Assembly: GCA_021234155.1 (NCBI GenBank)
Contig: JAJEKV010000059.1
Span: forward strand, 1,095,844 to 1,159,843
Direction: 5' to 3'
Origin: Isoetes taiwanensis
Taxonomy: Eukaryota; Streptophyta; Lycopodiopsida; Isoetales; Isoetaceae
DNA: 64,000 nucleotides
This document shows, piece by piece, positions 32,079 through 44,867 of the stretch (position 1 is the first letter of the stretch; the number at the start of each line of letters is the position of its first letter). The translations under genes and the position numbers were made by a program. The notes beneath the pieces are model-generated. The model was given only the letters and a program-made list of their open reading frames with translations, ran no database searches and was not told the origin of the DNA.

Positions 32079-35000
32079 ACAACTTAAGATACATCTGCAA
32101 TTTAATTCTGTGATTAATTTTTGAAATCTCATACTACTTAAGGCCTTTGTTAGTACATCTGCAAGCTGTTTTTCAGACCTGACATATTCCACCTGTATTA
32201 TTAACTTTCTTACCATATCTCTGATAAAATGCAGTTCCATCTCAATGTGTTTTGTTCTTTCATGTAATATAGGATTCTTAGTCATAGCTATACAACTTTG
32301 GTTATCACAAAATAACTTTGTACCTGCATTTTGAGCCAGACCAAGTTCTTCAAGAAATCTTCTACACCACACTATTTCTTTTGCTGCAAGGGTTGTTGCC
32401 GCATACTGAATTGAAGATTGAAGCAATTGAAGATTGCTTTTTGCTTCTCCAACTAACTGGCCCTCCTCCAAGCATTAATAGATACCCCGAGGTTCATTTT
32501 CGCTCATCTTGATCCCCACACCAGTCTGCATCACAATATCCTTTTAAGTTTAGATCATTTGAGTAAAAAATTATTCTATTTGCTTTAGTTCCTTTCAAAT
32601 ATCTCAATGCCCTTTTTGCTGCCAACCAATGTCCCTTTCCAGGATCATTGTTATATCTGTTCAGAACATTTACAATGTAAGCAATATCTGGTCTTGTATT
32701 ATTTGCTATGTATAGTAGGCTTCCAACCAGAGGTCTATAGGGTATTTCTGTCATTTCCTTCCTTTCCTTTTCTGTTTGTGGAGATAACCTTTTAGATATC
32801 TTCATTCCTGGCACAACTGGTGTATTGGTGGAGTTGCAATCAGTCATGTTAAATCTGTCAATTATTGTGTTGATGTACTTCTCTTGTGAAAGAGTGCTGT
32901 CACGTGCAACCTCAATACCTAGAAAGTGTCTTAGTTCCCCTAAATCTGACATTTGAAACTTTTCTCTCAATATGTTTTTGCACTTGTCTAATATTATTGC
33001 ATTGCTTGCTGCCATAACACAATCATCTACATATAAGCCAACTATGCAATACTCCTGCTCATCCCAAAAAATATAAACATTTCCATCATGTTTGAGTGCC
33101 TCAAATCCTTGTTCTTTCAAATAGTTGTCAATGCATTTGTTCCATTGTCTAGGTGACTGCTTAAGGCCATAAATAGCCTTTTTTGGTTTCCACACTTTGT
33201 TTTCACCTTCTTCATAGCCTGGAGCTTGCTTCATAAATATTTCCTCTTCTAAATCAGCATTTAGAAAGGTCGTGCTCACATCCATATGATGTAGCTCCAA
33301 ATCATAAGCATTTGCCATAGCAATAAGCATTCTAATGCTTGTCAATTTAACTACTGGGGAATAGGTTTCTTCATAATCCACACCTCGTTTTTGAGAATAT
33401 CCCTGAGCTACAAGTCTTGCCTTGTATTTTGTACTTCCATCTGCATTTAATTTTAACTTGTATACCCATTTATTTCCAACAATGTTTTTATTTTTAGGCA
33501 TTTCTACCACTTCATAGGTTGAGGTCCTGTCAAAAGCATTCATTTCTTCTTCCATTGCCCTTTTCCACATGTTTCTATATAGACTGTTTACAGCATCTTC
33601 AAATGTCTCAGGAACTCCATCTTCTAGTACCGTTAATGCCTCACTTATTGTTTCTTTGTGCAACCTGCTACTTTTACCATCATTCTCTCTTCCATAATTC
33701 TCAATGTTTATGTTCAAATCTTCTTTTAGCCTTTCTGCTTCTGTTTTCCTTTTCTTGCTTCTTTCATTTGGAATCCCAACAGAAATTTCCTGATCATTTT
33801 CAGTCCCTTGTGTTTCTATAGTTTCCTCCTTTTCCTCATCTTCTTCATTGTCACTATCAGTATTTCCATAAGTTGATACACTTGCTGCTCCATTGACACT
33901 TCTTCCTTCTTTTCTTCATCTTTTGCCAGGGATTTTCCCATCTCTGTTTGCACAGGCTCTTTGTTTATTACCCTTGGTCTATACAACTCCTTTTCAACAA
34001 AATTAACATCCCTGCTCACTAAGATGTTTCTGCTTGCAGGGTCGTATACTCTATATCCTTTAGAGTGTTCGTCATATCCTACCAAATAGGTTATCATTGA
34101 CCTATCATCAAGTTTTAATCTTTTCTCTTCAGGTATATGAGTATAAGTTAAACATCCAAATACTCTAAACTTTTCATAATTAGGAGTCTTTCCTGACCAT
34201 AATTCTTCAGGGCTTTTTCTAGCCAATACCTTTGATGGTAATGCATTCTGAACTACTACATCAGTCTTAACTGCTTCTTTCCAAAGATAATTAGGAAGCC
34301 CAGAGTGTTTGAGCATTGCTCTAACAGCATTCAAGATGCTCTTGTTTTTCCTCTCAGCTATGCCATTTTGCTGAGGAGTATAGCTGCAAGTATACTGCCT
34401 TTTTATTCCTTTGTTTATGCATTATGTTCTAAATTTTCTTGACATATATTCCCCTCCTCTGTCTGACCTGACACATTTAATTTTCTTCCATGTAGAGCAT
34501 TCTACTTCTGCTGCAAATAGCTTAAATGCCTTGCTTCTCAAGCAATAGACCTTTGTCTTCCTACTATAATCATCAATGAAGGTTATAAAGTATTTCTTAC
34601 CTGAAATTCCAGTTATGTTGAGTGGTCCACAGAGGTCAGTATGCACGAGTTCCAGTATCTCCTTTTCTTTCTCTTTTGACCTTGAAAATGGTAATCTGCA
34701 TTGTTTTCCCAACATGCACCCTTTGCATACATGATCAGTCAACTTTCTGTTTGAGCTTTGTATCAAACCATTGTTTATAAGATAAGTGTCCAAGCCTCTC
34801 ATGCCAGCACAATATATCTGGAATTGTAATCATGTTAATGCTGGTTAAACAATGAGGATTTATACCAAACAAGTTACCAACACGTTTTCCCAGAAATTTC
34901 AATTTATTTCCTTCATAAACTTTACATTCCAGTTGTTCAAAAACAACTTTGAAGCCCATGTCAACTAGTTGACAAACTGAAATCAAATTCCTCACTAAGG

Positions 35001-36229
35001 TTGGAACACATAATACATTTTGCAAATTCACTGCCTTTCCATCTAGATCAAACAACTCTAATATTCCTACTTCTTCAATCTTTTGCAAACTTCCATTTCC
35101 AACTTGAACATGTCCTCCTTTATAACCTTGGCATTCTTTTAACAACTTTGATGAGCATGCTATGTTTTTCTCAGCTCCACTATCTAAAATTAGGAGATCA
35201 TCATCATTAATATCAGAGTAAGCAGTAAAAACTTTAGAATTTCTTACCTCATCATCTTTTTCTGAATTTCCTTCTTCCAGTTTGACCTCCTCGGCCACAT
35301 TAGCTTCAAAAGCACCTTTTCCTCTTCCCCTACCTCTCCCTCTTGCATTGAAGTTTCTACCTCCTCTTCCCCTGCATCTAGTATTTTCTTTTGGAGTAGA
35401 ACAGGTTGAAGCATAATGGCCCCTTCCTCCACAACTTATTTCTTTAGTCAAGTTTGGACAGTTTACCTTGATGTGACCATGCTGGTTACAGTGAAAACAG
35501 GGCCCAATCTTGCCTTTATTATCTCCTTTATTTTTCCTTTTCGTAAACAGAATTTGGCTTGTTTCATCCTCATCCCCAACCTTGCTTTTTTCTATTTCTG
35601 TCTTCAACATCCTTTCAGCTTCCTCTCTAGTTCTAGCTATTGTCCTTATGAATATAGATATGTTCCCTAGGCTTGTTACACTTCTGGAAATAGCTAAGAC
35701 CTGCTGCTGCTGTGAATAAGTTACCCCTGCTCCTTCAAGATCTGCTATTATGTTATCAAAAGTCTGCAAAAATTCATTCACATTGCTCTTGTCAACTAAT
35801 TTCAGTCTTCTTAGTTCATTCTCTAAGACATCAATCTGTGAGGACGTCTTCTCTTCATATGTCATCATCATATATTTCCACATTTCCTTGGGATGTTTCC
35901 CTCTCAGCTTCAAAACAATTCCTGAACTACTTTGCTCATTATTATTCCTTGAGCTTCCCTTACTTTTGCTTGATTCTCACTGTTTCCTCCTGCTCCAGAG
36001 GTTACACTAGCCTCTTTATCTTCCCCTGCAACTGAACTCTCTCCTTCTGTTGAGGAACTCCATTCCTCTCCTGCAATTCCTTTTGTCACTGCACCAGTAG
36101 GCTCAATAATTTCCCACAAGTCTTCTACTTGCACCACATGTTTAACCTTTTCTTTCCACACATGGAACCCTGAATCTCCTTTGAATACTTCAGTAGCATT
36201 CAACAATCCTGCATCAAAGCGGCTAGACA
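32079..36229 (-). pseudogene. Copia gag-pol (gag, protease, integrase, RT, RNase H), lightly broken
   Basis: Read right to left: gag starts at 36229 (MSSRFDAGLLNATEVFKGDS) and breaks at about 35910. It resumes with a CCHC knuckle CFHCNQHGHIKVNC, protease site LILDSGAEKNI, integrase zinc region CWHERLGHLSYK and CKGCMLGKQC, and core Asp/Glu residues in HTDLCGPL, FIDDYSRKTKVY and RSDRGGEY. RT follows with KWVYKLKLNADGS, MDVSTTFLNADLEEEI and the YVDD catalytic box in GLYVDDCVMAAS. RNase H begins GYCDADWCGD and continues in another frame with KLFCDNQSCIAMTKNPILHE. Four frame breaks are visible (about 35910, 34740, 34420-34330 and 32490), so it is probably not able to make a full polyprotein, though all catalytic motifs remain. 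Confidence 0.92.
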
Positions 36230-36250
36230 TTTTTCTAGCTCTAATACCAA

Positions 36251-37095
36251 TGTAAGAACTTGTCAAATTAATATCCTTTCAACCACAATTTGTTAGTAAT
36301 AATGTCTAGACCATAGGCATAATTTGCATTATTCTTCAGCATCAAATGTAAACACACTTATATATAATGTATTTTCAATCTTCAAGCAATAATTTTAATG
36401 CTCACAACATTCAACTAATGAAGTGCCAATTTTTGCAAGCCATATTATTCACTTCAATTAATCAGCAATGAAATTTATCTGAACTATCTCACCATTGAAG
36501 ATAAAATCAATGGAGACATTCAAATAAATCAATAATGTTTCATTTACCTTTCTATCGAGGTTAACTGTAGACACCACGAACCACTGTAGCAGATGCCAAA
36601 ATCACTGCAGATTAAAACTTCAATATAAATCGATTCTACTTGTTCTGTATTTATAGGGCAGTTCCGACGGTGCTGGAGCCGCCCAAACCTTCCGGAACCG
36701 CCTGCTTCTTAGCTCTTATTGGATCCATATCCGTAGGAGTTTCCCATTTCAACAATATCCCACATTCAAAATATCCCATATTGACTCCAATGTTATTCGA
36801 GCTTTTCAGATAATATCTTTGGATATTCATCAACCATTGAACTAAAAATATCATGTTCACAAACTTAGGTTAAACTATGAATATCCCACATTCATAAAGC
36901 TCGTGTAATTCTAAGTGTTCTTCTGGCTTTCACTGTTTAATTCATGTGCACATGTTCACTGTACAGATGCTGTAACCTCAACTCACCATGCTTCTGGTTT
37001 CTCTATCAACTTCCAACTTTAGTTGTTTGAATAACCATGTTAACCTTGAGCACCTCATTTTTGTTTAAGTTGTGAACTGAACAACTTTTCTCACA
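36251..37095 (-). repeat. 5' LTR of the copia element
   Basis: 845 bp. Its inner end abuts the primer binding site. See the element entry for the comparison with the 3' LTR. Confidence 0.95.
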
Positions 37096-38394
37096 AAGCC
37101 TTCGTACATTTCAGCTCGCAATTTCTTCTGGTTGAGGCGGTAGAAGTTCAAGGTATTGGCCTCTATCCTTGTGTAGGCATCAACTATGAATTGTTGTGTT
37201 AATCTTCCCCCGCTCAACAAAGGGTTGAAAGTAAACTTAAGGCCATCGTTGCCTCCTATATTGTTTCGTGTGCTTAGTCTATATAAATAGTATTGTAGCA
37301 TAGATACATTTTGTCTCGTTCGGCTCGATGAAGCCTCTACTTGGTTTCTCATATTCATTTGCCATCCCTCGTCGCCAGAGGGTATGAACAACTGGTAGGT
37401 AAGAGCGTCAATGTATGGGTCAGTAATGACGATATTCTTTAGGCCGCCGGCTTTTTGATGGATGCATATATCTCTATTAAAAGGTGGTTCCCCATCCGGA
37501 TTTACAAATATTACAATGACCTCATTAACAAATGCATGGTTGTATCTTCTCCAGTCTAGCACTATTCTATCATCATTGAAATACATCCTTACTTCTGCGT
37601 GCTCATTCAATCGACGTGCACTTTCCTCTACCTCGTGCATCATATGTAGAGCTTGTGCAAATGGGTTTATATTCCTTGTTTCTAAGTCAAGCTGCTTTAT
37701 AAGGTCCATATCGCACCTCTGCATTGTGCACATTTTGCGTACGCTCCTCATTCACATATTCCATATCCAGAATGTGTAACTGGGCATATCTCGGCGACGC
37801 ATTATCATCGGGATGAGCAGCCCCAGATCTATGGTAGACTTGACCGTGGATCTTAAAGTAGTATGGCCCTGGCATGTAGAATTCCTATATGTCTGCTCCG
37901 AATGATACAAATGCCAATGCATTATTGTAAATCCTAATGTGGGACTTGAACTATTTGCTCTTTCGGTGATCTCCATTGAGCAGGTGGTATAGCAATGGGG
38001 GCATTGGTGTCAACGGAGGGAGGCTAATTTTGCCATCATGGCAGCACTTTGTATCATCGTGTTTAAATGTTAGTGCATGGCAATATTTGAGGGTTATCTC
38101 GGTATGCATGTTTTTGTTGAGTCTCTACAGCTAGACTCTCATCATGTTATTTATCGGCAACTTTCTCTGTATTGTGCGTCAACGTCGCAACATGCTCCTG
38201 CTCCGTCTCTTTACTTTTTTTTGTGCTCTTCTACTCCTTCGCGCTTCGGCAACTCTATTGAGTCTTGCTCGAAGCTCCTCTAGTGTCTTTGTTTTGAGCA
38301 TACGTTGTCTTCTACTCTGCGATCTTTCTCTGTTGTGTGCGGGTTTGGCTTCCTGTTCCTCTAATGTCTCCTCTCTCCATCTGCGCGACATCAT
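37096..38394 (-). pseudogene. Helitron RepHel, N-terminal piece
   Basis: A start is likely at about 38394 (MMSRRWREETLEEQEA, a basic N-terminus). Further left come CHALTFKHDDTKCCHDGKIS and LPPLTPMPPLLYHLL (zinc-finger-like), FKSHIRIYNNALAFVSFG, GPYYFKIHGQVYHR and AEVRMYFNDDR. The ORF 37751-37101 then gives ALTYQLFIPSGDEGW...NFYRLNQKKLRAEMYEG, the standard lead-in to the Rep domain. Stops separate the first segments. The frame is cut by the copia target duplication. Confidence 0.82.
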
Positions 38395-38459
38395 TCTATT
38401 TTGCTATTCTGCAATGAACAATGTGTTCTGCACAAACAATACGCAAAAGTAGGGTTAAA

Positions 38460-39255
38460 ATAGTTTTATTCTAAGGTGCCTACAATCACACTGATGTATA
38501 GAAACAACGTCACAACAGCTCCCGTAGAACATTCTAGACATTTAAGAACTTCTATAGCATTCAATTACACGTAGCCGTAGTATTTTTTGTGGAAATTGCC
38601 ATTCTGTAACACATTAGTCTAAGGCAGAAAGCCCATGATGATATTGTTGTTATTGTTCCAAAGAGACATTGTTAGCATCACGTGCCCCAAAATGCGCATT
38701 GTGCACAGTCATTAGGCAGAGTCATCACCCATAGTCAACGGACAACGTGTAATTAGTGATGCCCCATGAACATTGGACGTGGGCATCCAATCCCACGTTA
38801 TAGTGTGCTAACTGGGCCGTGAGCTCTATAAGGAACCTATATAAGGGACCTGTGAGAGGGCAATATAAAGTTGACCATCTACAAACATTGGCACTAGCAA
38901 GTAAAGCCCGGTGGTCTTCAAATATTGGCCTTGTGGTTTGTTTATTGTCATCGAGAATGCCAAACGAATTGGGTATTTACCCACGAACACCATTTATTAT
39001 GTTATCTTCTATTGCTTCATTGCTAGGATAAAGAAAGATATTCTGATTGTTGGACAAAGAAGTGGAGGAGAAATCCCAATGATCCTGATCTTTGGCTAGA
39101 CATTGAAAGTGTATTGTACTCATGAACTTCAAAAACTCTTCTAGGAGTAACAAAACCTTTTAACTTTCTAAACAATGTAGGAATGGATAAGGGCAGGGCC
39201 GAAGCCAAAACCTAGCCCAGGAGCTACCTTCTATCCAGGGAATAAATTACTAATC
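38460..39255. other. Non-coding region beyond the Helitron N-terminus
   Basis: It should contain the Helitron promoter and 5' TC end; I could not fix either. No protein was recognised. Confidence 0.4.
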
Positions 39256-39259
39256 GCAT

Positions 39260-39560
39260 ATTTCTTATTAGCCAGAATGACTTTAGCTAAACTTGCTCGA
39301 TATTAATCCCAAAACTTTCTGTGGTTTAGCTAAACTCTACATATTTTCCCTCTCATACTTTTTAGCGTTTAGCTAAACTAACCCAAACATCATCCCAAAA
39401 ATTTCTAGAGTGTGGCCAACAGAAAATATTAAGCCAAATTACTATACTTTTTTCCAATTGTTTCCACTTATTTTAGTCATTTTCTTTGTGAAAATATTCT
39501 AAAATAATGCTAACTAGCAAAGTCTAGGACTTAAATAAATTCATAATGCTAGAAATTAAA
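39260..39560. repeat. Dispersed repeat, copy 1
   Basis: It shares with 43985-44195 the words agaatga..ttagctaaact, tttccaa.ttttcca.tta.ttta and a final 'agcaaagtctaggacttaaat' type segment. Repeated ttagctaaact words suggest a MITE-like element. Confidence 0.55.
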
Positions 39561-39572
39561 CTACTAATCATA

Positions 39573-39600
39573 CTAGTAATAGTGCCCGGCGTTGCCGGGC
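39573..39600 (-). mobile_element. Helitron 3' terminus (hairpin plus CTAG)
   Basis: On the minus strand gcccggc-aac-gccgggc is followed by actattaCTAG and then T. A GC hairpin about 7-12 bp before a terminal CTRR and a T target is the standard Helitron 3' end. The body of this element must extend to the right; its 5' TC end was not located and no coding sequence belonging to it was seen. Confidence 0.65.
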
Positions 39601-39604
39601 TTTA

Positions 39605-40490
39605 ACAACAATATGTGACTCTGGGATGTTGTGCTTTTCGTATCATTTTGCACATAAATATGCGATGTTTGGGATGTTGTTTTTAGTATCATTTTGCACA
39701 GACGCGAAAAAATGTAATCCCCAAATGATATAGATTTGAATCAATTTTTATTGTAATGTGGCGAAAGCCATTTAGATGGCGTGACCGAATTCTGCAGGTC
39801 ATGGTGGAAGCATGAACGAATTCTACAGTTTTGTGGAGCAATTTTCTATTTCCAATAAGAATGATTCAAGAAACTTGTCGGAATGCAGACCCACTTACCT
39901 TGATGTATAGCAATGTAGTTCGTGGACTGTTATTAAAAGGCAAAAATGGTTTTGTTGCAAAGTTATTGGGTGTGTGTAAATTTATGATCAAAGCTTCTGC
40001 GCATTTTCAAAAGCAACCAATATTGGTTGAGTATAAGCAACCAAATGTCTTCCAAGTTTAGATACCTTATATTCAATATCAGAATGTTGGACACCAATGT
40101 CCATTGTACTTTAGAGATGTATTGGAAGGGGTATATCGAGCCTAATATCTACAGCCTCACTGCTAAGATTCAAGGTTTGATTGTTTCATTGTACCTTATA
40201 CTTTTGGATAGGTCTACACAGGAAGTAATCAAAAGCTTAGATATTGAATAATGTGGGTTAGAATATGCCAATGTCAAATTTTGGCATGTCATTGCCTAGG
40301 AAACTTGTCGTTGCCTTCCAAATTTAGAAATTGCATTGTTGAGGCTTGATATTTTTCCTTGGTCGCATCCACGACATCATATTTTCAAGTTAAATGATTG
40401 TTCATACGCAAGGTTCTAGGGAGAAGACTATATTGCCATTTAGAAAGGAAATTCTAAAGAAAAGATATTTGAACTTAGCAAGTTGCGAAA
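39605..40490. other. Probable non-autonomous Helitron body, no gene
   Basis: It begins with a short duplication (gatgttgtgcttttcgtatcattttgcaca and gatgttgtttttagtatcattttgcaca). The rest is AT-rich with no ORF of known family. Confidence 0.4.
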
Positions 40491-40499
40491 GTAATGAGT

Positions 40500-41220
40500 G
40501 GAATTTTTGAATATTTTCATTCTAGAAATCCGCCTTCCCACAAAGAAAAGGACCAGAAATGGCAGCACATACAAATTTTCATATTGTGTTCCAAGCGTAT
40601 TGGTTATTTGCATAGAACCGCGTATGCTCCTATGCTCTAAGAAATTTAGGTGGAATTTCTAGGTTTTCATTTTGTAGCCCCTTTTCCTTCGAAGAAACGT
40701 GCATGTACATTGCAGATTATGTTCCAGTTGTCTAAGGACTGATCATCAGATAGAATCGGTCATCCGTGATAGAACCGGGTATATTCCTATGCTCTAAGAA
40801 ATTTAGGTGGATGTTCTAAATAGCCACATTTTGAAGTCCCATTCCCTTCAAAAGATGGACTAAAAATGCCTGCACATACGTTCCATATTATGTTGCAGTT
40901 CTATTGATCATCTGCAAAAACGTCTCCACATACTGAAGTCCCATTCCCTTTTCAAAAGAAGGGACTAAAAATGCCCGCATAACGCTCCATAGTTCCATAT
41001 TATGTTGCGTTCTATTGATTCGCAAAAATGCCTCGCGACACTCGGGCCGCGCATATTATGTTTCAATTGTATTTTGTCATCCGCATGAATAATGTTCATG
41101 TGCTCTAAGGGCTGGTCGCCCTCGTGATAGAACCGGTTTTTTGAATATCTTTACCCTTGAAGAAAAAAGGGACAAAAATAAATGCTTACACCTACATTGT
41201 TGTATATTATGTAGTATTAG
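40500..41220. repeat. Degenerate tandem repeat, period about 100-150 bp
   Basis: Recurring words are 'tatgctctaagaaatttaggtgga' (about 40640 and 40790), 'tgaagtcccattccctt' (about 40852 and 40943), 'ggactaaaaatgcc' and 'ttccatattatgttgc'. Units are eroded. Confidence 0.65.
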
Positions 41221-41452
41221 TTATCCGCGATGAACAATCCTCATGTGCACCAAGGAATTTAAATAACAAAAAGTACAGGAAAAAATGATGTTCATTGAAT
41301 CTACGCTAACAAAATGGAGAGGATATATTATAAAACCGGCAATAAAGGTTTTGATAATGCAAGGCTTCATGTTGCAAACAAATGGGAGAAAATACAGCTT
41401 TTATATCTTTCCACTTATATCTTTCCAATCAGATCTTAATACATAACACAAT

Positions 41453-41800
41453 TGTCAAGGTTAAATTACACTAAGATCTTACCATAAATTCTAATTGTTG
41501 TTTCCGGTCTCAAATAACTAATAGTAAACCCCGAGAAACAAAAATACTAATGCTTTTTCCAACTCGTAAGAATCAAATGATAAATCCCGAGAAAGTTCCT
41601 TTAAACATCCAATTGCCCGAACACATAATAGGACCGTGAAGGTTAAATTACATTGTATCTTACCAAAAATTCTAGTTGTTTCCGGTCTCAAATAACTAAC
41701 AATAAACCCGAGAAGAAATGTAAATAGTAATGCTTTTTCCAACTTGTAAGCATCAAATGGTAAACTCGAGAAAGTTGCTTTTAAACATCCGGTTGCCGTT
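41453..41800. repeat. Tandem duplication, period about 178 bp
   Basis: Two units share ggttaaattaca, tccggtctcaaataacta, aatgctttttccaact and gagaaagttgctttt-type words. Confidence 0.8.
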
Positions 41801-41809
41801 CAAGGTTTA

Positions 41810-43980
41810 GCAAAGAAAGTATATTGTTTCTTTAACCAATTGATTGAGACAAATGTCTTCTCAGATTCGCTTACCACATGCAGTGAGTGCAACAGACTTC
41901 TAGTGGAGATCCTTCTGTCACTTCTCGAACTCTTACTTAAATGGCTTAGAAAAAGACAATGTTATTTGATACAATGGCAACCCATAATGGTTTTAAAACC
42001 GGCTATTGCCTAATTCATAAACATGTAATGGAATACTTGAGAACGCATACAACATACGACCTGATGAAGCGCAAACTTCTACACACCCACATTGGAATCA
42101 AGAAATACCAGATGACAAATGCATGCTACAGGGAGAGAGCATGAGACCAACTTTGGAACACGCCACATTGTAATTATAAACATGCAGTCCACAGTTAAAT
42201 GGCTCCAGGATGTCTGCCATGTGGCAACCTGATCAAGGATACATCACTTTGTTTAAATAGAGGTGCTCTATTGTAGATTTCAATTAAGAAAACACAACAA
42301 GGTTTATCGACCTTACCTTAGTAGAGATGCATGATACGTGAAACTTGGGAGTGCATCTCAACACCTTATCATCATCGATCATCTTCAACATCTTACTACC
42401 AAAAATTTTTGCTCTGGGCCCACCCTTCCTCGATATGTGGGCTGCTTATCTTGCATAAGTATTAGTCCGGTATGGAAGTAAGCCCTCTAAAATGTTTGGA
42501 AGCATGTTGAACATAAACATAATATATAGACCAAATAAGATATTTGGAGGTTTTCTATGAAAAGTTGTTGCAAGATGTGAGGCTACCATATTATAAGGTC
42601 GACAAAGATAAGGTCAAGTGGGACAACCCAATTAGAATTGGCTTGGCACATCTCAAAGAAAAGATATAAGTTCTTGAGTAATTCGCCAATTGCTATCCAT
42701 TATTTGCGTAGAAGCACAAACACCAACAAAGATGTCACTAGATGTAAGCTTTGTTAGGTTGTTCTAGCAAGAAGACCTACCATTTATTAGCAACAAAAGA
42801 AGATATTCCATTTGGAAAATATTACGGATAATAAATTGACAGCTCGAATAAAATAAACTAAACAATAAGGAGCTTTGCACCACTAAAGAAAAATGGATAA
42901 TCTGCATCCAACATTCATATTTGGCATTCTTGAGCATCATGATAGCTTTCAGATACAAAAGTACATGCAGATCATAGATACAAAGGAACATCTTGAGCAT
43001 CTTAATAGCTTTCAAAATTACACGCAAGTCATAGATACAGATATTTTATTCAATAAAAATTTGCACTGACTATCCAGATGGTCCCTTATATGCAACGGGT
43101 GCCTAATCTGGTAAAAAGAGCCAGAATCGTGAGCAATCATGAATTTCCCATCCATTCAATGTGTCTAAGCTACATGGATATATATATCTCCAACATGTCG
43201 TTTGTGTATGCAAGTAAAGAAATAAAAGAAAAGGTTAACTAATTTTGGACCTTAAATAGAAGAGCGTCGATGCAGACGATGCTGTGTAGATAGATAAGAA
43301 ATATAGAGCCAACAGATGGCGTAAAACATAACGGACGGAGTGGAAGTTGACAACAATATTCAGCTCTGCACAAAGCACAAAAACAATCAGACTATGGAGC
43401 GTAGCAAAAATAATGATGGTTGACGTATTACCATCATGGACAAATACTGAAAAATATTGGCATCTCCACCATACAGCAAACCGATTTAACCCTTCAGAAT
43501 AAACCCTAAATACTTTCAATCCTTAGCTCCAGCCGAAATCTGATTTTTACGGATCAGTAAGGGCATTAATGAAGGGGAACCATGGCTGTGGTCTAGATCC
43601 GACAACTATTGACATTGAGCTACTCTATGATCTATGATAAACAAATTGTAGCTGTAAATCCATCCGTAAGCCAGGCTACACACCAAGATTGCCACCTGTA
43701 ACCATGCAGCATAATCTAATCTGGGATCGAATCTGAAATCACAGGGAAAAATGAAAGGGGGCAAACCGAAATGGGGCAAATCGATTTGCCCGAGACTGGA
43801 AAGGGAAAAATCGAAACCTAAATCATACCTAAAAAGACATTCCTGATTTTTGGAACACCGAATTCTTTTCCGACGTACAGAAACACAAAAACCTTAGGAA
43901 AATCACTTAAAAAAAAATTCCAAAACTTTTTCCTCTAGATCGGAAAAACCAAATTTAAAAGATAGATATTTCATATAAAC
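41810..43980. other. Non-coding, no gene recognised
   Basis: 42925-43035 contains a short tandem duplication (gcatc.tgatagctttcagatacaaaagtacatgcagatcatagataca and a second form). 43235-43519 (minus) is open for 94 codons and hydrophobic in part, but matches nothing I know. Confidence 0.4.
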
Positions 43981-43984
43981 TAGA

Positions 43985-44195
43985 ATGATGTTAGCTAAAC
44001 TCTCTTACTTTCTAGCCTTTGGCTAAAGAGCTTCAGGGTTGGTGCAGTCCCGAAAAAAGTTAAGCTAAAATTATTTCTTTTTTTCCAAGTTTTTCCATTT
44101 ACTTTAGCCAAATTTTTTTGAAAATTTGCTAAAAAATTGCCAAATAGCTAAGTTTAGCCCTTAAATTATTCCATGCTTCTATCTAATTCAACCAT
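43985..44195. repeat. Dispersed repeat, copy 2
   Basis: Homologous to 39260-39560 (see there), shorter. Confidence 0.5.
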
Positions 44196-44454
44196 GAACT
44201 GATGGCAAATGCAGTGAATAGATTTTTTAACGTCCAACGAAGTCCAAGAGGCCATGGGACCCATATAGTGGCCTAGTACAACCATTACTACTAGGATTAA
44301 AAAACCCCTGCCTCGAAAGTTTTCAAGGGAAAAACCTTTGCGATAGTGATGATACTAGACAAGAAGAAAATATAAGCAGGCCATGATGACTATTGAGGGC
44401 TCAGTAATCGAAGATGCTCATCTAGAACCTCAAGTATGTATAATGCCAAATCAA

Positions 44455-44867
44455 GCATAGATGGGGCTCTGGGAAGTTGTGGGATGGAATGCTAAAGTCA
44501 AATAGTGATTCCTAACCATCTCAAAAGCAGGACATCTTAGCATAGTATGGCTTTCATCTTCAATAACCTGTAACTTGCAACATGCACATAATCTCGCTTC
44601 TTGTGGCAATTACAGCCACTTCCATCTACCTATCTCAATCCGTAGCTTGTGAGACACTATACGAATCGATGCAATAGCTACAAGCTTTTTCCTGGACAAG
44701 GAAAGCAAATAAGTTTGTGGTCCTGCTGCCAAAGTGGAATTTATATGTACATGATAATGATCAGTTTTAACTTGGGCTAGGGTAACTGCATCCCACATCT
44801 TTCGAGAAAAACGACCAGCAGACAAACCATACATTACAAAAACCAAAATAGAAGTGTTAAAGACCAA
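44455..44867 (-). pseudogene. LINE reverse transcriptase C-terminal remnant
   Basis: The minus strand reads RKKLVAIASIRIVSHKLRIE then IGRWKW, an in-frame TAA, and LPQEARLCACCKL then EDESHTMLRCPAFEMVRNHY. The order (S.K...E.GRW, P.E.RLC..C, EDE.H....CP.Y...R) is the C-terminal zinc-knuckle region of LINE ORF2. The RT and endonuclease are not present. The frame continues past the stop, so the element is dead. It may belong to the same LINE type as the ORF1 remnant at 3.7-4.6 kb, but no overlap exists to test that. Confidence 0.6.

Larger units (their letters stand above)
31222..37095 (-). mobile_element. Ty1/copia LTR retrotransposon, 5,874 bp
   Basis: LTRs lie at 31222-32061 and 36251-37095, with TG..CA ends in element orientation (tgtgagaaaag...agttcttaca). 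The target duplication is AAGCC at 31217-31221 and 37096-37100. The primer binding site next to the 5' LTR reads ttggtattagag (minus strand, 36239-36250), close to the initiator-tRNA-Met complement. A polypurine tract lies at 32062-32073 (minus). By hand I count about a dozen substitutions and two small indels between LTRs, so the insertion is fairly young. It interrupts the Helitron Rep gene. Confidence 0.95.
4640..38394 (-). mobile_element. Degenerate Helitron, split by a CACTA and a Ty1/copia insertion
   Basis: Three collinear pieces on the minus strand, 38394-37096, 31221-30726 and 6473-4640, give one RepHel protein in the right order. The order is basic N-terminus and zinc-finger-like region, RIHGQ-type box, Rep with the HUH pair, linker, then helicase to motif III. 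The gaps are exactly the two target-duplicated insertions. The helicase end and the 3' CTRR terminus are missing at the left, where LINE sequence begins. The 5' TC end to the right of 38394 was not located. Confidence 0.85.

Noticed and set aside
31222-37095. Copia LTRs as independent solo insertions
   Set aside because: A single AAGCC duplication flanks the pair, and the primer binding site and polypurine tract lie at the inner LTR borders, so it is one element.
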